Shown: positions 1 through 13,388, counted from the stretch's first letter. The stretch is DNA of 64,000 nt from Diphasiastrum complanatum (GCA_029204225.1 CM055094.1:21946657-22010656); one strand, 5' to 3'. Made by a program: numbers and translations. The notes: generated by a model not told the origin, from the sequence alone.

Positions 1-735
1 CTTAAGGAGAGAGTTAGAAATCAGAGTTAATCTGATATACATTTTATGTAAGTTCTAAATGTGATGATGTAATTATTATATAGTTTATTTGGTTTACTGT
101 ATATGGTTGTGATCGGGACATGACCCGTTAGGATATATTGATCGGGCACTGATCCCGTAGACGACTACTTGGGTTAGCCGGGTAGCCACACATAGGAAGA
201 ATAAGCTTGTACAGAGTTATTTACAGTACTTGCTATACTTGGGGGCATGTCCCAAGTTTGTCGGTCAAATTTGGCCATATTGGGCCCGACCTTAGTTTGA
301 CAGGTGGTAGGCCAATTTTAGGACACCTGCTTTTCCATGCAGTTTGTGAATACTCTATATGTACAATGTTTCTTTGTAATCTATTAACTTTTGTTGTGCC
401 ATCTTTGAGAGTTTGTGAGGAGTGGCTATGGTGATTGTGTGATGTGATCTGCATACTGCACTAGATCCTAACAAAATTTCAACTAGTCTAAGTGGAGCCT
501 ATTAAATTGTGAGTTAACCCATGATAACCCCAAGGTGAATTGCCACATATAGGACAATTAATAAGTCAATTAATCCTAACTAGCAAACATGTTTAGGCCC
601 TTTCTGAGTCCAAAGAGGGCCCTAATGGGACAAAAATACACCAACGTCAAGTACGATATTGCTTCCAACAAGAGGTCCTCACTTTATTTGTAGAAGAGAG
701 ATCAATTGCAAATCTAGAAGAAGATGAAGCAAAGG
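1..735. other. Unassigned left edge, possible LTR remnant
   Basis: No protein family is recognisable. The first bases (a purine run followed by TTAGAAATC) resemble the polypurine tract and LTR start of the copia family found later at 17,420-17,440, and a CCTAACA near 467-473 could be an LTR end, so about 8-473 may be an old copia LTR. No target-site duplication or second LTR is visible, so this is a weak inference. Confidence 0.25.
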
Positions 736-737
736 TT

Positions 738-781
738 TTTGTGAGTCCACATGAGGATGTTTGTGAGTCCACATGAGGATG
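738..781. repeat. Perfect 22-bp tandem duplication
   Basis: Two exact head-to-tail copies of a 22-bp unit (738-759 and 760-781; unit begins TTTGTGAGTCCACATG). It lies in otherwise unassigned AT-rich DNA and looks like a simple slippage duplication. Confidence 0.9.
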
Positions 782-2270
782 AAGGGCAAGTTTTCTGAGA
801 AGCAAACAACTCAGATTCTAGTGATGACTATTAAGGACTCTTCAACCCTTTATTTTTATCAAATATTTCTTTTCTTATGTTATAAAGGAAAAGAGGATTT
901 TGTTTCAAACCCCCTGTTAAAAAAAAGTCATGTACTTTTTTTTAGGATATATCTATATATAGATTGCAATGTTGAATAGATTATTTTTGCTACTAACTTG
1001 TTCTAATGTTTATTACTCTTTATTGTGTTTCTACTTCAGTCTTCGTTGGAGTGATGACATTTACCATGATATATATTCTAAATTGCAATCAAAGCATTAA
1101 AACAAAACACATACATGTGTCAAACATTGAATCATTTAAGCAATGAACACATACATCTTCTATTTGCTTTGAAACTCCTTTCTCTTAAACATCTCTTATG
1201 GATTCCCTTTTTCTTTCTAGAAACCATTCAATAAAAAATGCGCCCCATGTTATGTGTGTGGCTAAATCTATGGCAAGATGCGACATTCCCTTGTGATGTT
1301 GATAATTTTGCTAGTTGTTTTTGTGAAAGAAGAAAATTTGGTTATAAACCTTCATTCTAAACGTTGGAGATGTGTCTTTATTTAGATTATGTGTACAATG
1401 GTTAATATGTGGATCCTTAGTGCTTTGGTAAGTTAAGAACCTCTTAGATAAAACTACTTGCATTACGTGAGAAGAAAATTAATCAAAAATGAAATCTTGC
1501 AAAGCTGAGTCTTGCTTCTTTATCAAATGCACAGTGCAAATTTTGAAGGAAAAAGTTGGTTCCTTCAAAAGAACAGATTTTAGATATATTTTTGAATTTT
1601 TCTTTATGATTACTCATGTATTGTTTGATAGTGGTACATATTGATAGTTTTGTTCATTTTATTGAAAAAGTATGATTTGGTTGTAAGCTTTAACTTAATA
1701 GTTTTTAAGGTTGAGACTTTTGGCTTAATCTAGATAATAAGTATAATGGTAAGGTGAGCTTGATAGACAAAACCGCTTGCATGAGATTTTTTGGTTTATT
1801 TTAGGAAGGAAAAAGTTTATGTACTTTTATTCTTAGTATTGCAAGAGAAAACAAAATGATATAAGGATGTAATGTTGTACAATGAAAATGAAATGGGAAA
1901 GCTTTTACACTACATAATTTATATTCTCTTCATTATCTCATGGTCATGTTCATTTTGAAATTTGGAAATCCAAACTTGAATAATGCATAATATAGTTCTT
2001 TTCCATTGTATTTTGTGATAATGCTATGTGATAATGACAATGTCGTGTGTGGTAGCTTGTAGAAAGCTAAAACATCAATACATATAATTTTAACTTTTCC
2101 TTTAACTATTTTTTTATAGAAACAATCTCTTATATAATGTGTTCAGCCCAAAAGATACTTCTTGCTTTAAACCTTGGAAAATGTGACCTTTTGCCTTAAA
2201 AGTATAATAGCATAAATCTTTTGTTTGCAAAGGATTTTGGAGATTTACATTTGACTTACTACTTTTTATC
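782..2270. other. AT-rich intergenic DNA, nothing recognised
   Basis: Reading frames are short and broken on both strands. No transposon domain, RNA gene or long repeat could be recognised. Confidence 0.6.
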
Positions 2271-2272
2271 AT

Positions 2273-2274
<2 letters not shown>

Positions 2275-2356
<82 letters not shown>
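2275..2356. repeat. (TC)n microsatellite
   Basis: About 41 uninterrupted TC dinucleotides. The apparent minus-strand arginine/glutamate ORF over it is only the translation of this repeat. Confidence 0.98.
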
Positions 2357-2359
<3 letters not shown>

Positions 2360-2484
2360 GCCATTTGTCATTCAGAAATTTAGAAAACCTAAAAACTCCT
2401 AAAATTTTGAAAAAACTACGCTCCTCTCTCGCGATGTTCTCTCTCGTGCCCCTCTCTGTAACGTGATGCTCTATTTTATACCTC

Positions 2485-2552
2485 TCTCTCTCTCTAGAAT
2501 GTTCTCTTTCTTTCTCTCTAGACAGTTCTCTTTCTAGAAGTTTCTTCTAAAA
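2485..2552. promoter_or_regulatory. Cluster of heat-shock-element-like motifs
   Basis: The stretch contains AGAATGTTCT and AGAAGTTTCTTC, both matching the GAAnnTTC core of plant heat-shock elements, within CT-rich DNA that repeats CTAGA. A similar CTAGAAAGTTCTC block occurs at about 53,410-53,440. Short CT-rich DNA can give such matches by chance and no gene start lies immediately next to it, so regulatory function is speculative. Confidence 0.25.
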
Positions 2553-2657
2553 TGACGTGTTTCACTTTTCAGCGCTTTCAACTACCCTTCAAAAAAACAT
2601 TAGGGCAAACGTGGCCCAATTACAACGCGAGAATAGCGTTTTCTCCAACACTGCTCA

Positions 2658-2660
<3 letters not shown>

Positions 2661-2728
<68 letters not shown>
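2661..2728. repeat. (TC)n microsatellite
   Basis: About 34 TC dinucleotides, the second such array within 0.4 kb. Confidence 0.98.
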
Positions 2729-2732
<4 letters not shown>

Positions 2733-3047
2733 CTAGATGAATCACTTTTTGTTTGAACTTTCAAGAAAACCAAATCTAGATGTGCAGATTCAAGAATTGG
2801 ACCTAGTTCTTGGAAGTCCAAGATTATGGCTCTTGCGTGTACACAACATCCATGATCTCACTTATATATCTTTAAATCCTTGATCATTATGGAAACATAC
2901 TATCTTATCTAAAGTGCATGCAACCATGGTAACTATTCTCGCTTAGGGCACAACACTAAAGTGCAAACTCACAACAATCCATTTGTTTGTTGCAATGCCA
3001 AAATTGTGGCCTCATCTAGGGCGTGCATATGAATGAAGAGTGTGGGG

Positions 3048-3155
<108 letters not shown>

Positions 3156-3159
3156 TGAC

Positions 3160-4030
3160 ATCATGATGGTGGGGTACTCAAATGTTTAAATATGAGGAGC
3201 TTGAGTAGATAAATGTAGGCATATATTTCCCTTTATGGTTCGATGTGAGGATTAAAAGCATGAGTAATCTCCCAAATGCAAAAGTTGGAGACACGAGAAA
3301 CACGAATGCATATGGTAGTTATTCACGTGCCTTTGTGACCACTCTGTTTGATTTCACATTCTTCATTGTTTTTTTGTTCTAGTACAATTCATTTTGTCAT
3401 AGACTCCTCACAAACATTGCAATTTGCAGCAACCAGCAAATCAAAGTGACCAATCTTGATTGCTGTTGTCAAAGCAAGAGCCAATCAGGTTCAAGGCTCA
3501 GCTTACAGCAACTTAGCCACTAATATATGTATTTCACATTAATCCAGTTTATATTTCAGCCTTTCAGGTTCTGCCTGCAATGAGAGTAGAGACATGAGTG
3601 AGTGGTTTGCTTTTTGGATACAAGGGCCCAGTGCCCACCACTGACTCCAACAGCTGTAGTGTCTCTTGAAACTCTAAAACAAATAGAGTGAAGCTGCTGC
3701 TGCTGCTGCTACATGAATCATGTTCCTGTACTGTTTGCACTCCCCAGGAACGGGCAGACTGCAGGTTCTGCTTGTTGGCTGGTTTTGCACCTCTGCTCTG
3801 CAGCTTCCCATCATTCAAAGCATCCATGCTGGATTCCTGCCTCAGAGGGAGGCAGCATGCAGCCGATCAGTGATGATTATATTTATGTAATGAGTTCATC
3901 ACGCATGCATAAACCCAAAAGCCGATGAGCTTCTTATCTGCATTGTCACGTCTCCTGCCTCAACTTCCCTTGTTCTACTTATTCACAGTGCACACACAAC
4001 TCACTCGGCCACCTCCAATCTAGCAGCACA
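3160..4030 (+). other. Upstream region of the HMA/CaaX gene
   Basis: No coding sequence is recognised. A CATGCAT box (the RY-type core of seed and embryo promoters) lies at about 3904-3910, and a TATA-like TATATTTATG at about 3878-3887 lies roughly 150 bp before the start codon. Both are short matches and only suggest a promoter. Confidence 0.3.
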
Positions 4031-5535
4031 ATGTATAGAATGACAGAAAAAGTCTCTAGCTATGAAGGCTATGAAGATGAAATTTACAGATCCCCCGGCC
4101 CAGGTTATGGCAAGGTCTATCACGAGCCTTCTGGAGCCGATCAATTGCATGTTAGTGGCAAAAAGGGCCGTGGCCATCAGCACTGGAGTAAGTCCTCCAA
4201 GTTAGATTTTTATCTAGACTCTGATGATGAAGGATATAGATCCTCCGGTTCTACAGTAGGACTTGTGGACTTCCACAATAATCAAAATGTGATTGCAGCA
4301 AGGAAAGGAAAAGAACGAGGATCTGCAAGTTCAAAAGCTTTGCCACCATATCAGGTATCTCCAGTCTAAATCTAATTAGAAACTTGGCTTCTGGTTGATT
4401 GGCATTTTATTCCATTATACTATTATCAGCAACCTCTTAAACTCACATACATAATGTCATTCTCCTTCATATGGTTGCAGATTAAAGCTAGCTCATGTGT
4501 TTTATAAAAAGCGTAAGACTAGTTATGTGTCATAGGTAAAAACTCCAATCTGCTTACTTCCTTCATTGTAGATGAGCCCAATGGCCTCTCTTATTTGTGA
4601 AGAACAACCATAGACTATAACATGAATTTTGATTCCGACAGACCGTCGTGATCAACGTGCTCACCCAATGTGACGAATGTGTCCGGAAAGTGAAGAAAGC
4701 AGTAGCTAGAGCTGAAGGTGAATACTTTTCTTGAACTTATCCTGTAGCTTTAGTAGTTGTCTCAGTTCATCTTGCCGTAGGTCATGAGGCTCCTCTTGAA
4801 ATACGTGATCATATGTATTGACCCATCTGGTTGTTCATGAAAGGAGTGGAATCGATCAGTGTGGATATGAATCTAAAGAGGATCACGGTAAAAGGTCCTA
4901 TTGATCCTCAAAAAGTATTAAAGAGGGCCTCAAAAACAGGAAAATCTGTAGAGCTTTTGTCATTAAAAGGGTCTAGCATAAAATCAGCGCCACTATATGA
5001 GCAGCAAGCAGCTAGAAGTGACTGCCTCAACTTGAAACAAGATTATTTTCACGATCCAAGCGATCAGACACCACAAAAAAGTGCTACAGATAGGTACCAC
5101 CATTCAAGTGGGGATAAATTCAAAAAAACCTTGGAGAACAACCAGCAGATGAAAGGTGTAAGGTTCAATCTGACACCAGGAGAGGAGTCCCGAAACATTG
5201 GCAAAAGAGCTATGAAGAAGAATGGAATCCAGTACAAGCAAGGAAGTGTTGGCAACACCAAAGAAAAGCTAGAATATGAACCGCCAGAAAGTCCAGAAAT
5301 GCACCCATATAGTTCAGATCACTACATTCAGTATTCAAAAGGGGAGAGGATGACTCAAGACTCAGAATACTATCAAAGACCAGGTGGCCAAAAATTTAAG
5401 CAGAAGCGGGCTGATCATGACACACAATCAACCGCTGGTGAAATCTTCAAACAAAATTTGACATATCCCGCCAGCCGTGACGATGGAAGCTACATTTTCA
5501 GTGACGAAAATGCAAACAACTGCTGTGTCATGTGA
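4031..5535 (+). CDS. Heavy-metal-associated isoprenylated plant protein (HIPP-like), 3 exons
   Basis: Predicted exons are 4031-4354, 4642-4717 and 4844-5535, all with GT-AG introns in consistent phase, giving 363 residues. Residues 109-172 form one heavy-metal-associated (HMA) domain: the strand TVVINVL, a CxxC metal-binding loop (CDEC, 118-121), then a GVESISVD strand typical of plant HMA proteins. The protein ends CCVM, a CaaX prenylation box with Cys360 as acceptor, so it is likely lipid-anchored; terminal Met favours farnesylation. Known HIPPs bind Cu, Zn or Cd, or act in stress and defence. Unusual features are a 108-residue N-terminal extension before the HMA, containing a repeated D/E-rich YRS-S/P-G motif (15-23 and 65-73), and a long polar tail with G-x-x-FK repeats at 222-230, 314-322 and 331-339. 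The fold and C-terminus are clear; the metal and role are inferred. Exon 2 is too short to find by ORF length and was placed by splice sites and frame. Confidence 0.9.
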
Positions 5536-6655
5536 TTTATTGATCCACTGACTCAACCATCGAGCTGCTTACCAGAAACTTTTCTAGATTGAGATGCTTG
5601 ATGCGCTTGAGCTGAAAATTAGATTGAAGAGATCGTGAAAATGGTGTGACTTGCTTGATCTTCAACTGCTATAGCATTAAGAGCCGCCACATCATACAAT
5701 CATCTCAGTATGACACCAAGCTGCAATTGTTTAATTTTGTTATTAGTTTTTGTGTAAACATCAATGTAGAATAGTATTGAAACCATGGTTTGGTGACAAG
5801 GTACACTTAACTTGCTTATGCATTGCCTAGTGTTTCAGACTTGTAATAGGAGCTTCCAGAGAATTGATTTAGATCTGTTTATCTGCTGTATATGTATGTA
5901 TGTCAGCGGGTTCTCCTTTCCTCGTCATTAGCTCACTTTATCTCATGATTCACTTGATCCATTTCCCATAAGAAACAAGCATATTGTGTCAAATTAATGT
6001 TTTTGTCTTAATCTGTGTTGATACTAAGAACTCCAAGGTTACTCAGGTCTTACCTTGCAAGAAGGCAAGCCTATAAGCTATGTGTTCAAGGGAAAATGGA
6101 AGTTTGTGCATGAAGGTCAATATGAAAAGATATTCTTAAAATTTTAGTTGCTTTAAGAGCTTTAGTGATTGCAAAGAACCTTAAAAGAAGGTCCCATTAC
6201 TAAAGCTAGTGCATATGCGATATTGTTGCATTCATGAGAGTACCTTTAATGATTTGCATGTATGTGTTGGGTTTAAGTTTCCACCTCATATGCTTTTACC
6301 CTCAATGCCTAGTTCTAGTGGCCACCTCACCCATGGTGTGATATGGGAAATAAATTTCAAGCAATACCTTATGATAACAATATCCTAAAGACTCATAAGA
6401 AAATTTTATTCACTTTCATGGGCATCATTTGACATGACGAAGTGTCTTACTCTTTGGTCTCTATGCTCTAATGGGTAATATTCTATGGGGTTTCCAATGT
6501 AAAACACATCATAATTCAAAAGGCCTTGGGCAGTTAACATAAACCATAAGGTAATGAATTTTTTTCTACAAAAGGGTTGAAAAAAAAAAACTCCATCGCT
6601 TTTACTCTCTTGGTATGAAGTACCATGATTTTAGTGATAGCTAAAGTGGCATGTA
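5536..6655 (+). other. 3' UTR and intergenic DNA
   Basis: The first few hundred bases probably contain the 3' UTR of the upstream HMA/CaaX gene. From about 6050 the sequence may be degraded copia DNA leading into the RNase H relic that follows, but no domain could be read. Confidence 0.4.
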
Positions 6656-6662
6656 GTTAGAC

Positions 6663-6832
6663 AAAAATCTGATCTATCATGTGCAAGCAAAGCATATTGA
6701 ATTCAAGTACCACTTTATTCATGAAAAGTTGTTATATAAGGGTATCGATGTGGTACACTATAGAAGTACTAATAACCAACTAGATGATATTTTCACAAAG
6801 CCACTTTATTAAATTAATTTGGAATACTTTAC
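6663..6832 (+). pseudogene. Ty1/copia RNase H C-terminal relic
   Basis: One frame reads AKHIEFKYHFIHEKL followed by a conserved NNQLDDIFTKPL ending, matching the C-terminal end of copia RNase H (TKHIE-YHF-REK and ADIFTKPL motifs). The catalytic part upstream is not readable. A plausible 3' LTR start (TGTTGGCAAATT) lies at about 6913, but its end was not found. Confidence 0.75.
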
Positions 6833-8365
6833 ACAGACTTTTCTATTTGTAAGGTGAATTAACGCTTTAAATCTACATGTAGTGTGCTATTGTAGTGTGA
6901 TACCCAATTGTTGGCAAATTATGTCTTATGAACTAGATAGATAGGACACATGTCCAATAATGACAACCTCAGCCATGCAAAAATCCAACAACTGTAGAAT
7001 CCACCAGTATCCAACATCCATTGGATTTCTAGCCCTGAACAATCGATTATACCCACCAAGCATCATATCTGACAAGGCCATCCGACTAAGAATCACATAT
7101 CATTGCATGATCTGGATTCAATGCTGGACTACATTTTGATCCAAAGTATTTGATGCATTCACTGTAATCTCTGACCATCTCTCACTTTTCCATCTCAATC
7201 TTGCTCAACAAAAGGAATGGATCTTCTGGAAACTTTCTTGGCAGTGATCAAGACTACTTTCACTACTTCCTAATAATTGCATTTCTGAGCAATTTGATTG
7301 AAATACAAATCCAATGCTACTTCCATGAGTTTTCATGAGTGTCATAGAAGATAGCTTGAGCTTATTGCATGAATTAACCTCTTAGTAGATCTCACATGCT
7401 ACGGTATAAATATGAAAAAATATAATTGGATTAATATAAGGTGTTTTTGATCTAGGTGTTTTTCTGATTATGGGGTGGGCCAGTGGTGGATTTCCAAAAT
7501 CTAGATTGTCTTGAATTATCTCGGAATTGAAAATCTTTGAAATCTATAGACTAATGATATGAGAATACTTCGGTAGAAGTGGATCTAGAAGTAGATTCAG
7601 AGACATTCAATGTTTAATATGATCTAAGTATCATTTACTACCTATAATCAAAACATTGATCAGATATGTGTATATCAAGAAGATTTCTAGATTTTTATAG
7701 GATCATCTCAATCTATACTCTCCAAATAACAAAAACTCAATGATATTTGACCATCTATGACTCAAAAATCCTTGCACCTTTTACAATAGCTTATTGGAAT
7801 AATTTAGAACTCACTAGTATGCTTTGTGAAAGGTTACTTGTGTGAAGGTTGAGATGATTAATACTTCTAGATAGGTTCTTTTGAAGAATTTGGAATAAAA
7901 AATCACTAAAACACTTCACCTTGATGTTTTTGATCAAACTAACTTTTGCAAGGTTGATTGGAGATTGAAAATAGTCTGATAGGTTCAACGAGCTTAAAAT
8001 TCAATAATAGTATTGTTTTTCAACTTGGTGAGGGTTTCTGGTAATCTAAAATAGATAGTTTTGGAGAACTAATCCTCAGAGGCACTATCTCCAACAACTA
8101 ATCTTGGAAGACTTAACTATGGTTCTAGATATGTATGAGAAATATTCAAAATAATTGGCAAAGGTTATGTGAAAGTTTGTGTACACAAATATTGATGTTT
8201 TTCTTGACAGAGTTCTATTTCCTACAATAAAAATGATCAGATTTAGAAAGAATGCTTGTAGGCAAACTAACCTTCCTGAGAGATTTATGGGAATTAATTC
8301 AATATTAGAAAACTTCAATAAGACGAGCAAGAATTAATAGAAATTGTTTTTGAAGGTTTTTTTTT
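6833..8365. other. AT-rich DNA, nothing recognised
   Basis: Part may be the 3' LTR of the preceding copia relic and the 5' remains of the next one, but there is no primer site, repeat pair or coding frame to support boundaries. Confidence 0.45.
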
Positions 8366-9977
8366 TTGGTCAATTTTGGCTATATTAATTTTGCATGGCT
8401 TCCAAAAGTGGGTAGGAACCCTCGTAGACCTCAAAAAAAGCCTAATTCTTTAATCGAGAGACTCGATGGAAGGAACTCTCATCTCTGGAAGTCCAAAATG
8501 AAGGTCATGCTATTAGTCAAGAAACTGTGGGACGTTGTTGACGGCACAGAAGTCAAGCCAAAAGGTGATGTAGCCATTATCACCAAATGGAGACTGAGAG
8601 ATGGCAAGGCATTTGCCATGATCACTCTCAACATCAAGAATACACATATAATTTACATACGTAATGCTAAGACAGCCAAGGATGCATGGGACATCCTAGC
8701 AACCCTGCATGATATCAGGGATGTTACTTCCAAGTTATATTTGAGGAGGAAATTCTTCAACCTGAAGATGTTTGAAGCAGAAAGTGTTACAAGTCATATC
8801 AACACTTTCAAAAATCTTATGGACCAAATGGCTACAATTGGCTCAGTCATTGAAGATTTTGATGCTGTTATGACTCTACTTTCGAGTCTTCCTAAAGCCT
8901 ATGGAAATTTGGTCATAATAATTTCAACCCAAGAGCAAATTACTCTATCAAGAGCAATTTCGATGCTTCTACAAGAGGAAATCAGAAAATCTGCATCCTC
9001 CTCAGGCTCAGGGTCGGATCCTCAAGCTCTATATTCCAGATTTCAGAAGTTCAGATCCAAAATGAAGAGCAATATGCAGTCTGGATCGAATTTTGACTTA
9101 GGCTTGGCTCTAGGTCGAATTATGGCTCAGGGTTGAATTTGAACACTTTATCTTTCCAACCAAAGCAGAAACCATTTTGCAGATACTACAAGAGAACTAG
9201 ACATGAGATCAAGAGCCGCAGAACTTTGAAATTCAACAATGGGAGGAAGAAGCAGTTCCAACAACAAGCAAATTTTGCCTCAATCAGCTTTTCGACACAA
9301 CCGCAAGAGGAAGATGAAGCGGACTTTAGGACCAAGCTCAAAAAACAACAAGATATCGATTCCTAGTATCTCAAATCTGGAGCAACTCAACACATGACTC
9401 ACCATCAAGACTGGTTCAAAGATTAATCTTTCACTCACTCTCGAGTTGTGCAACTTGGAGACAACTCATCACATTCGATTCAAGGTGAAGGAACAGTCAA
9501 AATCAAATTTCAGAAAGGTGAAATCAAGTTGCTATCCAAAACGGTCTCCTCATTCCAAATCTGACCAAGAATCTGCTCTCAGTTAGCAGAATCACTGATT
9601 CAGGTCGAAGGGTCAAATTCGATACAAATGGCTGCACCATCCTTGAAAAAACCCAAAAAGTTTTAGCTTTGGGGAGAAGAAGTGGCAACCTCTACAAACT
9701 CATCCACTGTTATTCTTCCAACAGTCAAGCTCTTCACACTTCTACCTTTGAATCGTCTGATATGCTTTGACATTTCAGATTAGACCATTTGAACTTCAAT
9801 AGTATTCAACAAATGTTGAATCAGAAACTAATACAAGATCTGCCTTCTGTCAACAAGCCAAATTCTCCATGTGAAAGCTATATAATCAACAAGCATGCTA
9901 GAAGTCCTTTCATTTATGACTCAGTTCGTACTGCCAAAGGCCTGCTAGATCTTGTACATAGTGAATTTGTGGCCTGA
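8366..9977 (+). pseudogene. Ty1/copia gag-protease-pre-integrase relic (family H)
   Basis: Frame 8366-9136 encodes a copia gag (UBN2-type) domain with the LWKSKMK, WDIL and LRRKFF blocks. A stop and frame change lead to 9133-9366 with a decayed zinc knuckle (CRYYKRTRHE, second Cys changed to Tyr). A protease remnant follows (SGATQHMTHHQDWF near 9373), where the catalytic Asp has been lost, then a GNLYKL-like stretch and a GAG pre-integrase zinc region (HLNFNSIQQML near 9790). Several stops break it. The 5' LTR, primer site and everything after the integrase start are missing. It belongs to the same family as fragments at 49.6-55.6 kb and 57.7 kb. Confidence 0.85.
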
Positions 9978-12900
9978 TGCAAAAATCCTGAAGGGAATAA
10001 TTCCACATCACAAGTTTTCCAACCATCATACTTTTACCAATATAATTTCTTCATCCATTCAACCTACTTCAGACCTTAGTATACAAACCAAGATTAGGTT
10101 GACTTATACAGACATCTTTGGACATAAGCTTAAGATTAAAACTTTTTTCCATATGATTCAATCAGCGGAATCTTAAATTAATCTTTACCACCACTATCCA
10201 TAATTATGAATATCTAACAGCTCAAAACTCGAAAAACTCCTCTAGTTCCAGATTATCCAAAACAATCACTAGAGATTTCCTCTATTCCCACTGGATAGTT
10301 TCACCATTGCACACTATTGGATAGTTCCACCACTGCACACATACTGGATTCCACAAAAGGAAATCTATGCAACTGGTTGATCCCATGAAAGTCTTATTTC
10401 TATCATTTTTTTCCCCCTTTTAAAAAAAAAATCCATAATTTCGATTTAAAAGTTCTCAGGAGACAACGAGATATCAAAGATTCAAAAAATTCAGTAATGA
10501 GTATCCAATACTATTACAAACCAGACTTTTTTTCTCAAAATCATAAGATGTCTTATCCCGAGTGATAGAAACATTACTCTCATAATCAACTATCAAATAG
10601 AGATATTGGGATCAGAAAGTCTAAATTCCATTTAATCAGTTGAAAACATCAGTCGATTCTAAGCTATATTCAGAAAACAGAAATGGAAGCATAAATTCAT
10701 ATAACACTAACAGTCCTTCATATTTGGAAGGAATTATATGAATCTTAATACAATTGTCTCGTACTTAAAAAATTACTAAAAAGTAGAGGTTAAAATTTAA
10801 AGAAAAATAGCTTTTAAGGGTCTCCGATTTGGAATTTATGAGATACCATTTAGGGATCCGGATCTATATCTCATAATCACTCCAAATACCCTAAACAAGT
10901 TTTAACCGATGGTTTCAACTGTTAGTATTACTAATAGTGTAAAAGTAACCACTGGTCTACCGATCATTCTCGCACAAGAATTTTTCTTTGAAATCATTGA
11001 TGTCCCATTAGGAATAAGGTACAAATGTGAACTAAGTGTCATTCTTGTTCCATGTCACAATTATTAATAACAAATAGGGTCAACTCATGGTCCTATAGAT
11101 ATTTAATATACATTCAACTTAATGAATTCAAAAAACCGGTGCTATGCGATTTTCTTACATGGATTATTTACTAATCCAAATTACATAACACAATCACATT
11201 TACCTACTTAGGTGTCTCATTTTCTTCCTCCCTTAAATATTTCGGTACCATCGAAAAATTTCATCAGCCACCAAAAATTCCTTTGACACAAGTAAATGCT
11301 AGCTTGCTACCCTTTTGACTACACTAGCTTAAATATTACTTTGTTAAAGTTGCCTGAAATGAATGGAAAATCCATAAAAATTGGATCTGGGTACTCTTGT
11401 ACGATATTCGATACACTTGTTTTTTATCGAATATAGAGCTACCTCCAGATATTATGACCATTATTCCATTTATTCACTTTAACAAGTATCTCAAAAGCTT
11501 TAGCTTGTCCAATCCTAAAGATCGAAATTATTTGGGATAAGCCTATCGATGCAACACCAAAGTCGAAAAGGAAGAACCAAAAACACCATTTAACTCAATT
11601 TACTGGGAGTATCGATACTCCAGAGTTAAGTGGTTAAATAGCACAGTACCAAGGAATCAAATCCCTTTGCTGGGTACATGTCCGAGAACCATACCACTAC
11701 CATCGTTTTGTCAAGATGGGTTTAGACAAAATTTAGACCGATTACTACAGCTTGACACAAAAACGACGGTACCAAAGTTCCAAAAACATGCATATCGCCC
11801 ATGAAGAAGGAAAAACAAATTCCTCCTACCAAAACCCAGAAGCAACTTCCAAAACATCAAGGTTACAACATTGACTAATGAGCACCAAGAAATCAAAATT
11901 CATTTTACTGGGTGCTAGTCACTAAACTTTTGGAATTAATTCCAAATTAAAATTTGGAATCAACTTTGAAGTTACCAAACGCCGAGCCCTTAGGAAACCT
12001 TGGTCGCCCGACATGCAACAAGCATTTGGAGACACTCATGCAATTCCACTAACTATTGTCCTACCCCATGCATCAACCTTAACAAAAAAATCCATGCAAA
12101 AATCATAGACCCCAAAATGTCCACATGCCCTCACTCCAAAACAAAACCTAAAGTTTAAAAGGCAGAACCCAGCAGTAGCCGCCATCATCGAGGGAAAGGA
12201 GGCTTCAAAGAACATGAGAGAGAAGATTTCCATGGATGGAAAGGAGCAAGTAGCAACCAAATAGCATCGCGCTTCTTCTCGGCCTTCCCCAGTGCTTCAT
12301 CAGCACGCATCCACCACACAACCAGCCAATGGTTTCACAGCCACTTATTGCTGATTTTCAGATTCGATGGTGCGCATCACCAGCTTGAATGAAAACCTAA
12401 AACACTTCCCATGGCCCTAAATTATGTGATGAATCCGTAGGGCAAGATGCATCAAGTAGAAAGTCCTAGAAGAATCCAAAGGATTCCTCATTCCGAATCT
12501 TGCTACTATTTGACTCCCAGATGGATGCTCTCAGTCGCTGGTTAAACAGCAAACAGTAATGGATCAAAATTTTGGGTTGACTCACAACCCAGACCACACT
12601 CTCTTCTACAACAAGGATGCTTGCATAACTGCAACCCTCCATCACTTTCCTTTGAAACTGAAACTGAGGTTCAGAAACTACACTTCTTAACTCCTAGAGT
12701 CAGCAAGCAACAGATTCATAGAGGTTCCAAGTACTCGGTTGCTTCCACAACGACCCTCACCACAAAACGTGTACAGCCATTTACAGGAGAAGGTTTTTTT
12801 TTTTCTCCCAACCAATCTTGCATGCATCCACAATCCAAAGCCTAAATCAGCCACGGTTAGAGAATCAGCAATTTACAATGTCCAATCAATGTTTTCAGTT

Positions 12901-13376
12901 TTTTGTTTACAGTTTGCATGCTTCACAAGAGGATTAGTCTAAAAACCTTAAATTCACACATGCAAACCATAAATTCAAGATTTTCAGCAACATTCAGTTT
13001 ATTCATTATGGATATATAGATTCCTCATCAATCTATCAACAAACATATGGCTACTCAATTTGAATCAAAACTATTCAAAACATTATGGATTCATGCAAAT
13101 TATTCATCCAAAAAAAATAGATTTAACCAAGAAAGTGGATCTACTCATGTAGATAATTCTACTTCAAATTGAAACTTTCTCAAGGCTTCAGAAAAATAAG
13201 AATGAATTCCACCACAACATCTCTAATAAGCATGCTTCACTCACGAATTAGTGAATCCAAACTCAATTTCCCTTGAAAAAAATAGCACTCCATGCAGGAT
13301 GTGAATCCAAGTGCATTCCAATCCCGATTTGATGTAGAACTAGTCTCCATCCCATCCAAAACCGCATCTTAGTCGA
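9978..13376. other. Long gene-free AT-rich stretch
   Basis: No coding domain is recognisable on either strand over 3.4 kb. It contains an imperfect tandem pair near 10,301-10,347 (TGGATAGTT-CACCA units) and a perfect 16-bp palindrome GGAGTATCGATACTCC at 11,606-11,621. A reverse-strand copia primer site at its right end suggests that at least its right part is the internal region of a minus-strand non-coding LTR element, but no matching far LTR was found. Confidence 0.4.
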
Positions 13377-13388
13377 GCTCTGATACCA
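13377..13388 (-). other. Copia primer-binding site (tRNA-iMet), minus strand
   Basis: GCTCTGATACCA is the reverse complement of TGGTATCAGAGC, the plant copia primer site complementary to initiator Met tRNA. Immediately to the right TGTAAAGACC would be the end of a minus-strand 5' LTR. Element A is inserted about 115 bp into that LTR, and the LTR should resume at about 17,694. Confidence 0.6.

Noticed and set aside
207-454. Overlapping 73-75 codon ORFs on both strands near the left edge
   Set aside because: Composition is random, there is no homology that I recognise, and they overlap on opposite strands.
2114-2821. Arg/Glu- and Leu/Ser-repeat ORFs over the CT arrays
   Set aside because: They are only translations of (TC)n microsatellites and have no other coding features.
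3564-3928. Short ORFs upstream of the HMA/CaaX gene
   Set aside because: They overlap in several frames, show no domain and are not linked by plausible splice sites to the HMA exons.
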